The notes under the pieces were generated by a model. The model did no database searches. It was not told the DNA's origin and saw only the letters and a list, made by a program, of their open reading frames with translations. The position numbers and the translations under genes were made by a program. From Catenibacterium mitsuoka_A (lineage in GTDB: Bacteria > Bacillota_I > Bacilli_A > Erysipelotrichales > Coprobacillaceae), in the NCBI RefSeq assembly GCF_964259225.1, contig NZ_CAXVKN010000016.1: 36,063 bases of DNA; one strand, 5' to 3'. This document shows, piece by piece, positions 24,978 through 33,252 of this stretch. Each line of letters opens with the position of its first letter. Positions within the stretch are counted from its first letter, which is position 1.

Positions 24978-25418
24978 TTACTCCTTTTCTAAAGCCATCA
25001 TTTTTTCAATTCTCTTAACATGTCTTCCACCTTCAAAATCAGTATGAAGCCATGCATTAAGAATCTCAACAGCGAGTCCTTCTCCAATAACTCTCTGTCC
25101 CATTGCAATCATGTTAGTATCATTATGAGCTCTTGTCGCTTTTGCACTAAATACATCATGACATAATGCGCAGCGGATACCATCTACCTTATTACATGTA
25201 ATTGATACACCGATGCCTGTTCCACAAACAACGACACCTTTCTCACATTCTCCTGATGCAACAGCTTTAGCTGCCTTAGATGCATAATCAGGATAATCAC
25301 AAGAGTCTTCAGTATAAGTACCATAGTCTACAACTTCATAACCCTGTTTCTTCATTTCATCAATAAGAACATTCTTTAAACGTAATCCACCATGATCACA
25401 AGCGACTGCAATTTTCAT
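24978..25418 (-). CDS. rpiB: ribose-5-phosphate isomerase B
   Basis: This 146-residue enzyme of the RpiB/LacAB family has the CDHGG start motif (8-12), DYGTYTEDSCDYPDYA, the catalytic Cys in VVCGTGIGVSI (about 66-74), and NTNMIAMGQRVIG. It interconverts ribose-5-phosphate and ribulose-5-phosphate in the pentose phosphate pathway. LacA/B or sugar-phosphate isomerases of allose type are alternatives, but the context before glyA-upp-atp is that of rpiB/ywlF. The start has GGAGG 7 nt upstream and overlaps the end of tsaC by 23 nt. Confidence 0.9.
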   Translation of the reverse strand: MKIAVACDHGGLRLKNVLIDEMKKQGYEVVDYGTYTEDSCDYPDYASKAAKAVASGECEKGVVVCGTGIGVSITCNKVDGIRCALCHDVFSAKATRAHNDTNMIAMGQRVIGEGLAVEILNAWLHTDFEGGRHVKRIEKMMALEKE

Positions 25419-26016
25419 AATATACCTCCTCGATTTCTTCTTTGGTAATTAAACCTTCTCTTAGTATTCTCACATCACCTTGACTTAAATCCACGACTGT
25501 AGATGCAGTTGCCGAAGCAGTCTGTCCTCTGACAACCATATCAATCTGTCCATCAAGCTGTGCAAGTACTTCTTTTTCGTTTGTTGTATTCCCTTGACCA
25601 GATAAATTAGCACTTGTTACTGATAAAGGCCCTGTCTGATCAATGAGTGACAAAACGAAAGAACTGTCTGGGATTCTAATACCTATCGTATCTTTTCCAC
25701 TAACATGTCTCGAATCCACACTATCCAGTCTTTTTAATACGATTGTCATTCTACCTGGCATAAACTTATCAATCACTCTCTGGGTACCCTCGTCTACTAA
25801 GCCATACTTCTTTACATCATCTTTTTTTGACAACATAAGAGTCACTGCTTTATTCGGGTTACGTTTCTTGATTTCCATAATTCTATCAAGACCCTTCAAA
25901 TCATCGAATAAGCAGGCAACGCCATAAACAGTTTCCGTAGGAAATGCAACAATCTTCCCATCTCTTACTGCACTTACTAATAAATCCATCTGTTCTGGTT
26001 CTATAACCTGTGTCAT
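25396..26016 (-). CDS. tsaC: L-threonylcarbamoyladenylate synthase (Sua5/YwlC/YrdC family)
   Basis: This 206-residue protein makes threonylcarbamoyl-AMP, the first step of the t6A37 tRNA modification. It is the YrdC domain without the Sua5 tail. GKIVAFPTETVYGVACL, KKRNPNKAVTLML, GRMTIVLKR and PLSVTSANLSGQ are the family motifs. Start choice: the frame is open from a GTG at 26025, but GAGG lies inside that extension and is 8 nt before the ATG at 26016, which is therefore preferred. It is the first gene of the long operon that runs through upp and the atp genes. Confidence 0.9.
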   Translation of the reverse strand: MTQVIEPEQMDLLVSAVRDGKIVAFPTETVYGVACLFDDLKGLDRIMEIKKRNPNKAVTLMLSKKDDVKKYGLVDEGTQRVIDKFMPGRMTIVLKRLDSVDSRHVSGKDTIGIRIPDSSFVLSLIDQTGPLSVTSANLSGQGNTTNEKEVLAQLDGQIDMVVRGQTASATASTVVDLSQGDVRILREGLITKEEIEEVYYENCSRL

Positions 26017-26144
26017 TAAAATCACCTCATATCGGTTATTATTCTAACACAAAAACTTTCTTAAAAACATATATTTATCGCTTTATAAGATACCCTTTTC
26101 TACTTACAAATTCATATATCTGTTAATTATTTGTTCAAACTTAA

Positions 26145-26172
26145 TTGTTTGTACATAAATTCTTCATAGAAT
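26145..26172 (+). promoter_or_regulatory. putative promoter of the alpha/beta hydrolase gene
   Basis: TTGTTT (26145-26150) and TAGAAT (26167-26172) are 16 nt apart, and place the transcript start a few bases before the SD at 26189-26197. A TATAAT at 26179-26184 is too close to the SD to be the -10 box. Confidence 0.4.
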
Positions 26173-26206
26173 ATTTTATATAATGTTTAAAAGGAGGCAT
26201 TTTGTC

Positions 26207-27127
26207 GTGAAAAAGAAGAATGTAGTTATTGGTACAATAGGCGCAGCCGCTGCGGCATCTGCCACTTATCTTGCAGCAGGGCGCATTGCGATAGAAAAAG
26301 TATGTACAAGACGCAAAAAAGAAAAAGTAGGATTAAAACATCCAATGAGTGAAGATGATAAACAATGGCTAGATCATCAGACATTTATTGATATGGAAAT
26401 CACTTCTTATGATGGATTAAAGCTAGAAGGGCAGTTCCTTCCTTATCCTGATTCTAATAAATTAGTGATCTGTGTTCATGGATTCCATTCTTACCATTAT
26501 CGTGAGTTTGCCTATTATATTCGTTTCTATCATGAACTTGGTTATAATATCCTTCTTCCAGATAATAGAGCACATGGACAGTCAGAAGGACATTATATTG
26601 GTTTTGGATGGTTAGACCGTTTAGATATATTAGAATGGATTAAAAAAATGGAAGAGTACTTCCATAATGAACCAATGAGCATTGTCTTACATGGTATATC
26701 CATGGGTGGAGCAACAGTCCTTATGGTAAGTGGTGAAGAATTATCTGATAATGTGAAAGCTATTGTCGCTGATTGCAGCTATACAAGTGCTTATGATGAA
26801 TTCAAATACTACTTAAAAAATAAAGGATGTCCACCATTCTTATTACTTCCTAGTGCTACATTATTATCAAAAAAGACAGTAGGGTATAACTTCAAACAGG
26901 CCAGTGCAGTCAATCAAGTCAAGAAGTCTAAAACACCTACATTATTTATACATGGTAACCAGGATCACTTTGTGCCTACTTACATGGCATTAGAACTCTA
27001 TAATGCCTGTCAGGCAGAAAAGAAATTACTTATTGTGAATGATGCCGCACATGGTGAATCTTATCATAAAGAGAAGAAACTTGTTCAAAGCAATATTACT
27101 CATTTCTTAGAGAAATATGTAGACTAA
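26207..27127 (+). CDS. alpha/beta hydrolase, membrane-anchored, serine hydrolase type
   Basis: The product (306 residues from GTG 26207) is a single-domain alpha/beta hydrolase. An N-terminal hydrophobic stretch, IGTIGAAAAASATYLAAG, is a likely signal anchor. The fold marks are VICVHGFHSYHYRE (oxyanion region), DNRAHGQSEG, the nucleophile elbow HGISMGG with its Ser, a late Asp in HGNQDHFVP and the His in AAHGES. Start choice: an in-frame ATG at 26183 lies upstream of a strong SD (AAAAGGAGG, 26189-26197), so it cannot use it; the GTG 9 nt after the SD can. Similar Bacillota proteins are annotated only as hydrolases or lysophospholipase-like; the substrate is unknown. Confidence 0.88.
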   Translation: MKKKNVVIGTIGAAAAASATYLAAGRIAIEKVCTRRKKEKVGLKHPMSEDDKQWLDHQTFIDMEITSYDGLKLEGQFLPYPDSNKLVICVHGFHSYHYREFAYYIRFYHELGYNILLPDNRAHGQSEGHYIGFGWLDRLDILEWIKKMEEYFHNEPMSIVLHGISMGGATVLMVSGEELSDNVKAIVADCSYTSAYDEFKYYLKNKGCPPFLLLPSATLLSKKTVGYNFKQASAVNQVKKSKTPTLFIHGNQDHFVPTYMALELYNACQAEKKLLIVNDAAHGESYHKEKKLVQSNITHFLEKYVD

Positions 27128-27128
27128 T

Positions 27129-27151
27129 AGACCGAGCAACTTGCTCGGTCT
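27129..27151. terminator. bidirectional terminator after the hydrolase gene
   Basis: AGACCGAGC/GCTCGGTCT (27129-27137 with 27143-27151) forms a perfect 9-bp stem with a 5-nt loop, followed on the plus strand by ATTTCTT. It sits 2 nt after the hydrolase stop and overlaps the end of the convergent pseudogene. Confidence 0.8.
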
Positions 27152-27819
27152 ATTTCTTCGCATTTCTTATTTTTCTTTCAAAAATAAGTACAACTTCATC
27201 ACTTGTACTATTGCTTCCTACACCAACACCTACAATAGCACCACCTACCATATTACTGCCTATTTCATTTGCGAAAGCTGTCTTTAGTCTCCAGCCCTGT
27301 ACACTATATCTTATTAATGTCTTCTTCAAACTATTTGTATCTGTTCTACCTTGAGAATCATGAACAGTGACTACATCATATTCATAGAGATCATTACATT
27401 CTAAAATGGAATCTAAATTATAATCATTATTTCTTTCTTCCAATAATTCGGTGAACTTTTCTTCCGTCATCGAATCATTAGAAGTATTTTTTTCTATGAT
27501 TTGATCTAGTTTTGAGTTGATCTCTTTTTGAATTCCTCCTTTGATATCTTGAGAAAAATGTGCATTGTCTAACTGTTGCTCAATCGCTTTAAGAGCTTCA
27601 TCTAGCTGTTTTTGTGGAAAGGTGAGTACTTCTTAGTTTAGTAGATGTAATTGAGAGATTAGGTACTTGTTGCAAGCAAGTATTACATAGACATACTTCT
27701 CCAAAGTTTTTTATCTTATTACTTGATTTTAAAAAAACATGTACATTTATGTTAATCTGCACACAAAGGAAGCAGAGAACTTTTTTGATAGGTGCACATT
27801 GTGTATTTCTTAGGAACAT
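27150..27819 (-). pseudogene. frameshifted DUF4177 protein with N-terminal zinc-ribbon-like part
   Basis: The 3' part (27150-27470) encodes a good DUF4177 domain (LYEYDVVTVHDSQGR, YSVQGWRLKTAFANEIG). Its apparent ATG at 27470 has no SD, and the same frame continues upstream for some 45 codons as a coherent helix-rich sequence (FPQKQLDEALKAIEQQL) without any start, until a stop near 27640. The 5' part lies in another frame (27598-27819) and shows CFLC and CNTC pairs about 27 residues apart (CLCNTCLQQVPNLS), like the zinc ribbon of DUF4428-type proteins. The two parts would join after one frameshift near 27610-27640. It is best read as a broken gene; a sequencing error is the other reading. Confidence 0.6.
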
Positions 27820-27856
27820 TCTCTCTGCTTTCTTAAGTCTATTATAATGTATACCT

Positions 27857-27900
27857 ACAAAATAAAAGACTAGAAGTTAAATATAAGTAACCTCTAGTCT
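27857..27900 (-). terminator. terminator downstream of the DUF4143 ATPase gene
   Basis: AGACTAGAGGTTA/TAACTTCTAGTCT (minus strand; 27900-27888 with 27879-27867, one G-U pair) is a 13-bp stem with an 8-nt loop, followed on the minus strand by TTTATTTTG. It probably ends the leftward transcript that starts at the ATPase gene. Confidence 0.7.
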
Positions 27901-27914
27901 ATATGTTTATTTAG

Positions 27915-28012
27915 TGAAGAGAAGAACAACACATTAATAGTCATAACTATTAATCGTTATTCACGAGCTTGCCTTATAAATGTCTCAAATCATAATGAAT
28001 AACTTCTCTTCA
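27915..28012. other. nested inverted repeats with three-way-junction layout
   Basis: Three perfect inverted repeats nest in 98 nt: outer arms TGAAGAGAA/TTCTCTTCA (27915-27923 with 28004-28012), hairpin ATTAATAGT-CATA-ACTATTAAT (27933-27954), and GTTATTCA/TGAATAAC (27956-27963 with 27996-28003) with a 32-nt loop. The last arm stacks directly on the outer stem. No coding frame is present. It lies in the 3' region of the DUF4143 gene, before its terminator. It could be a structured RNA or a small miniature-element remnant; I cannot name a family. The rest of 27820-28036 shows only the terminator and a palindrome GTGATATCAC. Confidence 0.45.
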
Positions 28013-28036
28013 GTGATGTGATATCACTTTTTAGTT

Positions 28037-29365
28037 CTATAATACAAAAGGTACAAGATAAAACGGTCTATACAATAAACTATTCTCTTTGCCTATATCT
28101 TTTTGTGAGATCAAATATGATTTATTCACAATGTTGGAATACTTCTTACAGAACTCATTGATTGATTCATGTTTTCCAATACCTGAAGATTTCACCTCAA
28201 ATACATTGATTTTACTTCCATCTGATACTAGAAAATCAACCTCATAATAATGCGAACTTCCTTTTTTATTCCAAGTATGATAATACAATTCTCTTCCTGA
28301 TGCAGCAATCATCTGCGCCATTAGATTTTCATACAAATAACCAAGATTAATAGGTAACTTATCAGACAATAGTTTTGCATATATTTCATTTTCTGTTGCT
28401 GGGCGATCAATAAACATAAGTGTGACAAACAAACCAGTATCCGCAATATATAGCTTATAACTATCAAAATCTTTTGTGTCTGCCAAGCTTACTTTTGGAT
28501 CAGTTGTATTAAAACATGGTAGCACTGTCTTTGAATCAATCAACTCATATAATAATTCTTCACTTCTTACATTATTCTTCTTACCTATCGCAGTTGTTAT
28601 GCGATATTTTTTTGTATCTTTTGCGAGCTGAGCAGGTATTGAATGATACATAGCTGATAATCTACCAGAAGCATCAATCTTCTTAAAATCTTCTTCATAC
28701 AGATTAATAATCTGTCTTTTGACCATATCTATTTCTGAAAAGTTTTTACCATTTACATAGGCTTCTACAGCCTGTGGCATTCCTCCAACAGCCATATATA
28801 TTCTCAAATCTCTCATTAACTTACGATTTGTAGCCTGACCAATGGCTTTACCCATATTATATATATCTTTCAACAATCCATAATTACTACCTGTGGCAGT
28901 ACAGAACTCTTCATAGTCCATTGGGTAAATCTGAATCTTCATCTCCTCAGAAGGAATAAGAATATCCTTTACATTCTTCTTAATTGATATCAAAGATCCT
29001 GTTTCTAGATAACTATATCTACCATCTGCAACAAGATGTTTAATTGCTTGTCTTGCTTTAGGAAATAACTGTACTTCATCAAAAATAATAAGAGACTCAT
29101 GTTCATATAATGTGATTCCTGTTTCAGCCTGCAATCTTAGAAAAAATATATTCAGGTTTCCCATATCATCAAAACATTCAAGAATATTATTTGTTGTCTT
29201 TGAAAAGTCTATCAAAATATATGACTTATACTCATTCTTCGCAAAATTTTCCGCAATAGTTGACTTACCAACACGTCTTGCTCCCTCTAATAGAACTGCA
29301 TATCGATCTGAATAATTATGCTTCCATTCAAGTAGCTTATCATACGCCTTTCTCTTAAAAAACAT
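28037..29365 (-). CDS. AAA-family ATPase with DUF4143 C-terminal domain
   Basis: This 442-residue protein is a member of the large family of P-loop ATPases with a C-terminal DUF4143 nuclease-like domain. Walker A is GARRVGKST (28-36) and Walker B is LIIFDEVQ (Asp96-Glu97). A winged-helix-like middle precedes a PD-(D/E)xK-like end, YEVDFLVSDG...INVFEVKSSG (about 375-400), with Asp and E-V-K in place. Such genes often occur singly, in many copies, in gut anaerobes; their biological role is not settled, with defence or mobile DNA links suggested. SD GAGGAGG stands 7 nt before ATG. Upstream lies a set of 33-bp-spaced repeats that may bind a regulator, perhaps the protein itself. Confidence 0.87.
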   Translation of the reverse strand: MFFKRKAYDKLLEWKHNYSDRYAVLLEGARRVGKSTIAENFAKNEYKSYILIDFSKTTNNILECFDDMGNLNIFFLRLQAETGITLYEHESLIIFDEVQLFPKARQAIKHLVADGRYSYLETGSLISIKKNVKDILIPSEEMKIQIYPMDYEEFCTATGSNYGLLKDIYNMGKAIGQATNRKLMRDLRIYMAVGGMPQAVEAYVNGKNFSEIDMVKRQIINLYEEDFKKIDASGRLSAMYHSIPAQLAKDTKKYRITTAIGKKNNVRSEELLYELIDSKTVLPCFNTTDPKVSLADTKDFDSYKLYIADTGLFVTLMFIDRPATENEIYAKLLSDKLPINLGYLYENLMAQMIAASGRELYYHTWNKKGSSHYYEVDFLVSDGSKINVFEVKSSGIGKHESINEFCKKYSNIVNKSYLISQKDIGKENSLLYRPFYLVPFVL

Positions 29366-29396
29366 AGAATACCTCCTCGCTTTTTAAATATATATA

Positions 29397-29506
29397 ACTT
29401 TATTCAATCTTATTATCTGCCAAAATATGACTTTCTTCAATCTTTTATTTACCAAAAATGTGACTTTCTTCAATCTTTTTTTAGCCTAAAATGGTACTTT
29501 CTTCAA
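29397..29506. repeat. four iteron-like direct repeats, 33-bp spacing, upstream of the DUF4143 gene
   Basis: On the plus strand ACTTTCTTCAA recurs at 29430-29440, 29463-29473 and 29496-29506, with a one-mismatch copy (ACTTTATTCAA) at 29397-29407. The spacing is exactly 33 bp each time, about three helix turns, so all four lie on the same face of the DNA. Flanking bases are partly conserved (AAAAT-rich 5', TCTTTT 3'). The set ends about 30 bp before the ATPase start codon. Confidence 0.85.
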
Positions 29507-29540
29507 AGTAACGGTAATTATATTCTATATATTTATGTAT

Positions 29541-29569
29541 AAAAAAAGGGGATAGCATCTGCTATCTCC
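29541..29569 (-). terminator. terminator of the dap-lysA operon
   Basis: GGAGATAGC/GCTATCCCC on the minus strand (29569-29561 with 29556-29548) forms a 9-bp stem with a 4-nt loop, followed by TTTTTTT. It lies 7 nt after the lysA stop. Confidence 0.9.
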
Positions 29570-29575
29570 TCATGA

Positions 29576-30877
29576 CTATTCTTCATCAAATAAAATTAGA
29601 TCATCAAATGTCTGTCTTCTTACAACGACTCTTGATTCACCTTCATAAGTGAATACTACAGCTGGTTTAGGTAACTGGTTGTAGTTAGAAGACATAGAGT
29701 AGTTATATGCACCTGTAGAGAATACTGCAAAAATATCTCCTGGCATAATATTAGCTGTAACTGGTAGATCCTTAGTAATCATATCAGCACTTTCACAGAT
29801 CTTACCTACAACTGTTACAGTCTTAGTCTTTGTTTCTCCTGCTTTATTTGCAACAATACCATCATATTTCGCATCATATAAAGGTGTACGGATATTATCA
29901 GACATACCACCATCAATAGAGACATAAGTACGTACATCAGGGATTTCTTTAATACATCCTACTGTATAAAGAGTAATACCTGCATTACCTACAACATAAC
30001 GTCCTGGTTCAATCATAACAGCTGGACGTTCCCAACCATGACTATCATATTCATTATAAATAACCTTCATGATTTCTGATGTAATAGATTCAAAATCAAG
30101 TGGTTCATCTTGTTTAGTATAAGCAATACCATAACCACCACCGGCATTGATCTTACTTGTTACAACACCAAATGTATTATAGATTTCATTCACGAACTTC
30201 ATGAACTGAAGCATTGCATTCACATAAGCGAATAAATCAAATACCTGAGAACCGATATGACAATGAATTCCTTCATATTCGATATTATCAGACTCTAAGA
30301 TTCGCTGAATAGCTTTTAAATAGATACCATAATGAGAACTAAAGCCAAACTTAGTATCCTTATGACCAGTCATAATATAGTTATGACCACCGGCTTTAAT
30401 ACCAGGTACAATTCTTAAAGTTGCTTTGACTTTCTTACCTAGCTTCCCTGCAATCTTTTCACAGTTTTCAATTTCATAGAAGTTATCTACTACGAAATGA
30501 GTCACATCATGACTTAATGCATATTCAATTTCTGAAGGAAGCTTATTGTTTCCATGGAAGTAGATCTTATCTAGATCAAATCCAGCACGTAATGCGATAC
30601 TGATTTCTCCTGCAGATACGCAGTCAATTCCAATACCATATTCATTTGCAAGCTTATAGATAGCAAGACAGCTAAAAGACTTAGAAGCAAATAATGGAAG
30701 TGCCTTTTCATACTTATCCATGAACTTTGTCTTTAATTCATTCATCTGATGTCTAATATGACCTTCACTCATAACATAAAGTGGTGTGCCATACTGCTTT
30801 GCGAGATCAGATGCTTTAATACCATCTATATATAAATCATTGCCTTTTATATCAGCAAACTGTGTCTGTAATACCAT
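29576..30877 (-). CDS. lysA: diaminopimelate decarboxylase
   Basis: This 433-residue PLP enzyme makes lysine from meso-diaminopimelate, the last step of the pathway. The PLP lysine is Lys66 in LFASKSFSC. HIGSQVFDLFAY, the glycine loop NAGGGYGIAYT, EPGRYVVGNAG and the CESADMI cysteine (from the partner subunit's site) are all present, as is the C-terminal GAYNYSMSSNYNQLPKP. AAGGGG lies upstream of the ATG. It is the last gene of the riboswitch-controlled operon, 10 nt after dapB. Confidence 0.96.
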   Translation of the reverse strand: MVLQTQFADIKGNDLYIDGIKASDLAKQYGTPLYVMSEGHIRHQMNELKTKFMDKYEKALPLFASKSFSCLAIYKLANEYGIGIDCVSAGEISIALRAGFDLDKIYFHGNNKLPSEIEYALSHDVTHFVVDNFYEIENCEKIAGKLGKKVKATLRIVPGIKAGGHNYIMTGHKDTKFGFSSHYGIYLKAIQRILESDNIEYEGIHCHIGSQVFDLFAYVNAMLQFMKFVNEIYNTFGVVTSKINAGGGYGIAYTKQDEPLDFESITSEIMKVIYNEYDSHGWERPAVMIEPGRYVVGNAGITLYTVGCIKEIPDVRTYVSIDGGMSDNIRTPLYDAKYDGIVANKAGETKTKTVTVVGKICESADMITKDLPVTANIMPGDIFAVFSTGAYNYSMSSNYNQLPKPAVVFTYEGESRVVVRRQTFDDLILFDEE

Positions 30878-30887
30878 ACCATTCCCC

Positions 30888-31634
30888 TTAATATAATGTT
30901 TTTAAATCAAATAAACCTTTGTCTTTATTCATTAATGCCTTTAATGCAGCAACAGCACCATTCGCAAATACTTCTTTAGAAAGAGCTGTATGCTTTACTT
31001 CTACGATTTCATCCTGTCCTGCAAACATTACTGTATGTTCACCAAAGATTGTCCCACCTCTTATAGATGAAATACCTACTTCATTTCTTTCTCTCTTACG
31101 ATGAATAGAATGACGATCATAAGTAGGTTCTAATGAATCATCTAAAGCATTATTAATACCATCATATAACATCACTGCAGTACCTGATGGTGAATCAATT
31201 TTCTGATTATGATGTTTTTCCATGATTTCAATATCAAAATGATGTTCAAAGAATTCTTTCGCAAATTCACTTACCATCTTATTCATCATAGCCACACCAT
31301 AAGAAGTGTTATAAGACTGGAAGAGGGCAATCTCATGAGATGCTTCTTCAATCTTCTTTAAGTCTTCGGCACTAAAGCCAGTAGTAGCAAATACAACTTT
31401 ACACTTATTCTTTAATGCATAAGATAGAATACTATCTAGATTGGCAGGATGTGAGAAATCAATAATGGCATCAATATCATCCTGTACTTCATCTAATGAC
31501 TTATATGCAGGTACTTCTGGCTGTACATCAAACACAGGAGATACAACACCAGCTAATTCTAAATCTGCATCATTCATTACTGCATGGGCTACTTTCTTAC
31601 CCATTAAACCATAACCATATACTAATACTTTCAT
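30888..31634 (-). CDS. dapB: 4-hydroxy-tetrahydrodipicolinate reductase
   Basis: This 248-residue enzyme reduces the dapA product with NAD(P)H. The nucleotide-binding start is VYGYGLMGKKV (5-15), followed by IDFSHPANL and the catalytic region IMEKHHNQKIDSPSGTA. The C-terminal domain closes with ALKALMN. It starts 1 nt after the dapA stop, so translation is coupled. Confidence 0.95.
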   Translation of the reverse strand: MKVLVYGYGLMGKKVAHAVMNDADLELAGVVSPVFDVQPEVPAYKSLDEVQDDIDAIIDFSHPANLDSILSYALKNKCKVVFATTGFSAEDLKKIEEASHEIALFQSYNTSYGVAMMNKMVSEFAKEFFEHHFDIEIMEKHHNQKIDSPSGTAVMLYDGINNALDDSLEPTYDRHSIHRKRERNEVGISSIRGGTIFGEHTVMFAGQDEIVEVKHTALSKEVFANGAVAALKALMNKDKGLFDLKTLY

Positions 31635-31635
31635 C

Positions 31636-32535
31636 TTAATAACCCTTGCTTTCGAATTCTTTCATTGCATCAAATAATAACTTCTTATTTTCTTCTGTAG
31701 TTGGAATAAGAGGCTGACGAAGCATATCACTTTCAATAACACCCATATGCTTTAAAGCAGCCTTAGGCATGATTGGGTTAACATCAATAAATAAATATTT
31801 AGAAACATCATTTAAATCATAAGCCATCTTTCTAGCAAGTTCTAAATCACCCTTTAATGCAGCCTGGGCAAACATTTCTGTTTCTCTTGGATAAAGGTTA
31901 GATAACACTGAAATAACACCTTTACCTCCTGCTGCGATAAATGGAAGAATATTATCATCACATCCAGAATATAAATCAAAGTCCATATCCTTAGTACGTG
32001 TTAATACTTCCATTGCATACGCAATATCATCTGTTGCATCTTTCATAGCAACAATATTAGGAACCTTTGCAAGTTCTACTACTGTATCTACACTGATCTT
32101 CATACCAGTTCTACCTGGTACATTATACATAATAAGTGGTAAATCACTTGCCGCAGCAACAGCCTTATAATGTTCAATTAAACCTCTCTGAGAAGTCTTA
32201 TTGTAGTAAGGTGTTACAACTAAGTTTGCATCAGCACCTGCTTCAGCATTGAACTTAGCCTTTCTAATAGCCTGTGCAGTATAGTTAGAACCCGCACCTA
32301 CAATAACCTTTACACCTGTACCCTTAGCCATCTCTACTGTAATCTTAGTGAGTTCAAATTCATCTTCAATATCAATAGTTGCAGGTTCACCAGTAGTTCC
32401 GTTGACAAGTAATGCTTTTACACCACCATCAATCATTCTCTGTACCTGTCTCTTATAACCTTCGTAATCAATACTTCCATCTTCAAACATTGGTAATACC
32501 AATGCCACACCTGTACCTTCAAAAATTGGTTCCAT
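31636..32535 (-). CDS. dapA: 4-hydroxy-tetrahydrodipicolinate synthase
   Basis: This 299-residue lyase condenses pyruvate and aspartate semialdehyde, the branch point to lysine. The Schiff-base lysine is Lys165 in VAMKDATDD, the proton-relay Tyr137 lies in IMYNVPGRTG, and GTTGEPATI gives the phosphate-like loop. It starts 1 nt after the ACT-domain gene. AGGAGG lies 12 nt before ATG, slightly far, so coupling probably helps. Confidence 0.96.
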   Translation of the reverse strand: MEPIFEGTGVALVLPMFEDGSIDYEGYKRQVQRMIDGGVKALLVNGTTGEPATIDIEDEFELTKITVEMAKGTGVKVIVGAGSNYTAQAIRKAKFNAEAGADANLVVTPYYNKTSQRGLIEHYKAVAAASDLPLIMYNVPGRTGMKISVDTVVELAKVPNIVAMKDATDDIAYAMEVLTRTKDMDFDLYSGCDDNILPFIAAGGKGVISVLSNLYPRETEMFAQAALKGDLELARKMAYDLNDVSKYLFIDVNPIMPKAALKHMGVIESDMLRQPLIPTTEENKKLLFDAMKEFESKGY

Positions 32536-32536
32536 T

Positions 32537-32995
32537 TTATGCTAATTCCTCCTGAATTTTTTCTAACGCTTTCTTTAAATATTTCTTTTCTATAACATAT
32601 GAAATAGATACTTCACTTGTTGTCACCTGAGCAAATGGGATCTGGTTATCACCTAGAACTTTGAATAACTTACTTGCAAAACCGACTTCATTTTCCATAT
32701 GACCTTCTACAACAAGCTTACCTACATTCTTAGATGCAAATACACCAATACGTGGGTGATTTTTCTTAACTTCTTCAATAGCCTTGTTTAAAGCACTTTG
32801 TGCTTTTGCATCACATGTGAAATCAATACGCATTTCATCTTCTAGCATGACTGATGAGATCATATCGATGTTCACACCTTCACGACTAATTGTTTCAAAC
32901 ACATCAGCCACAAAGAGAGGATTCTTTTCAACATTCATTAACTTCACTTGAATAATGTCTTCTTCAATCTCTAATCTTGTAATCACACTGTTCAT
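32537..32995 (-). CDS. free-standing tandem ACT-domain protein (aspartokinase regulatory-part-like)
   Basis: The product (152 residues from ATG 32995) consists of two ACT domains, about 1-75 and 78-152, with the usual beginnings ITRLEIEEDIIQVKLMNV and GKLVVEGHMENEVGFASKL. VNIDMISSVM and PFAQVTTSEVSISYVI match the lysine-binding ACT pair of aspartate kinases. The kinase domain itself is absent. Start choice: several in-frame ATGs lie upstream to 33010, but GGAG stands 9 nt before 32995. It is the first gene after the lysine riboswitch. It may be a separate regulatory subunit of aspartokinase, like the beta chain made from an internal start in some Bacillota lysC genes. That function is inferred. 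Confidence 0.75.
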   Translation of the reverse strand: MNSVITRLEIEEDIIQVKLMNVEKNPLFVADVFETISREGVNIDMISSVMLEDEMRIDFTCDAKAQSALNKAIEEVKKNHPRIGVFASKNVGKLVVEGHMENEVGFASKLFKVLGDNQIPFAQVTTSEVSISYVIEKKYLKKALEKIQEELA

Positions 32996-33017
32996 CTTCA
33001 TCATCTCCATTTTTTTA

Positions 33018-33050
33018 TAAAAAAATATTGCAATGGGGCCATTGCAATAT
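33018..33050 (-). terminator. attenuator terminator of the lysine riboswitch
   Basis: ATATTGCAATGG/CCATTGCAATAT (33025-33036 with 33039-33050) is a perfect inverted repeat followed on the minus strand by a run of T. It lies between the aptamer and the first start codon, so it should stop transcription when lysine is bound. Confidence 0.9.
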
Positions 33051-33073
33051 AATTAGTAGTCTTCATTATATTC

Positions 33074-33231
33074 AATAGCGCACCACAAATATTTTGTGAC
33101 AGTGAATAAGATCTTCTCCTATCCCCCAGATAACAGTTCATATACAGTTCCCTGTCTCTTCGGCATTTGCTCCCCCTTCATTATCTGGCTGTATCCATTA
33201 ATAACGAATTCTTAACGCATGCACCTCTATT
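33074..33231 (-). promoter_or_regulatory. lysine riboswitch (L-box) aptamer
   Basis: On the minus strand the leader shows the L-box marks: AGAGGTGC at the 5' end (33228-33221), GGGGGAGCAAATGCCGAAG in the middle, and CACTGTCACAAAATATTTG then GTGGTGCGC near the 3' end. Helix P1 is closed by AATAG (33231-33227) and CTATT (33078-33074). The order and spacing fit known lysine riboswitches, and the terminator and lysine genes follow directly. The switch should lower ACT-dapA-dapB-lysA transcription when lysine is plentiful. Confidence 0.88.
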
Positions 33232-33252
33232 TGTCAACATAATAACATATTA

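Noticed and set aside
26183..26206. ATG at 26183 as start of the hydrolase
   Set aside because: The strong SD AAAAGGAGG lies after this ATG and 9 nt before GTG 26207.
33232..33237. Perfect TTGACA on the minus strand as -35 box of the lysine operon
   Set aside because: A 17-nt spacing puts the -10 at a poor TAAGAA inside the aptamer, and the transcript would lack the AGAGGTGC part of the riboswitch.
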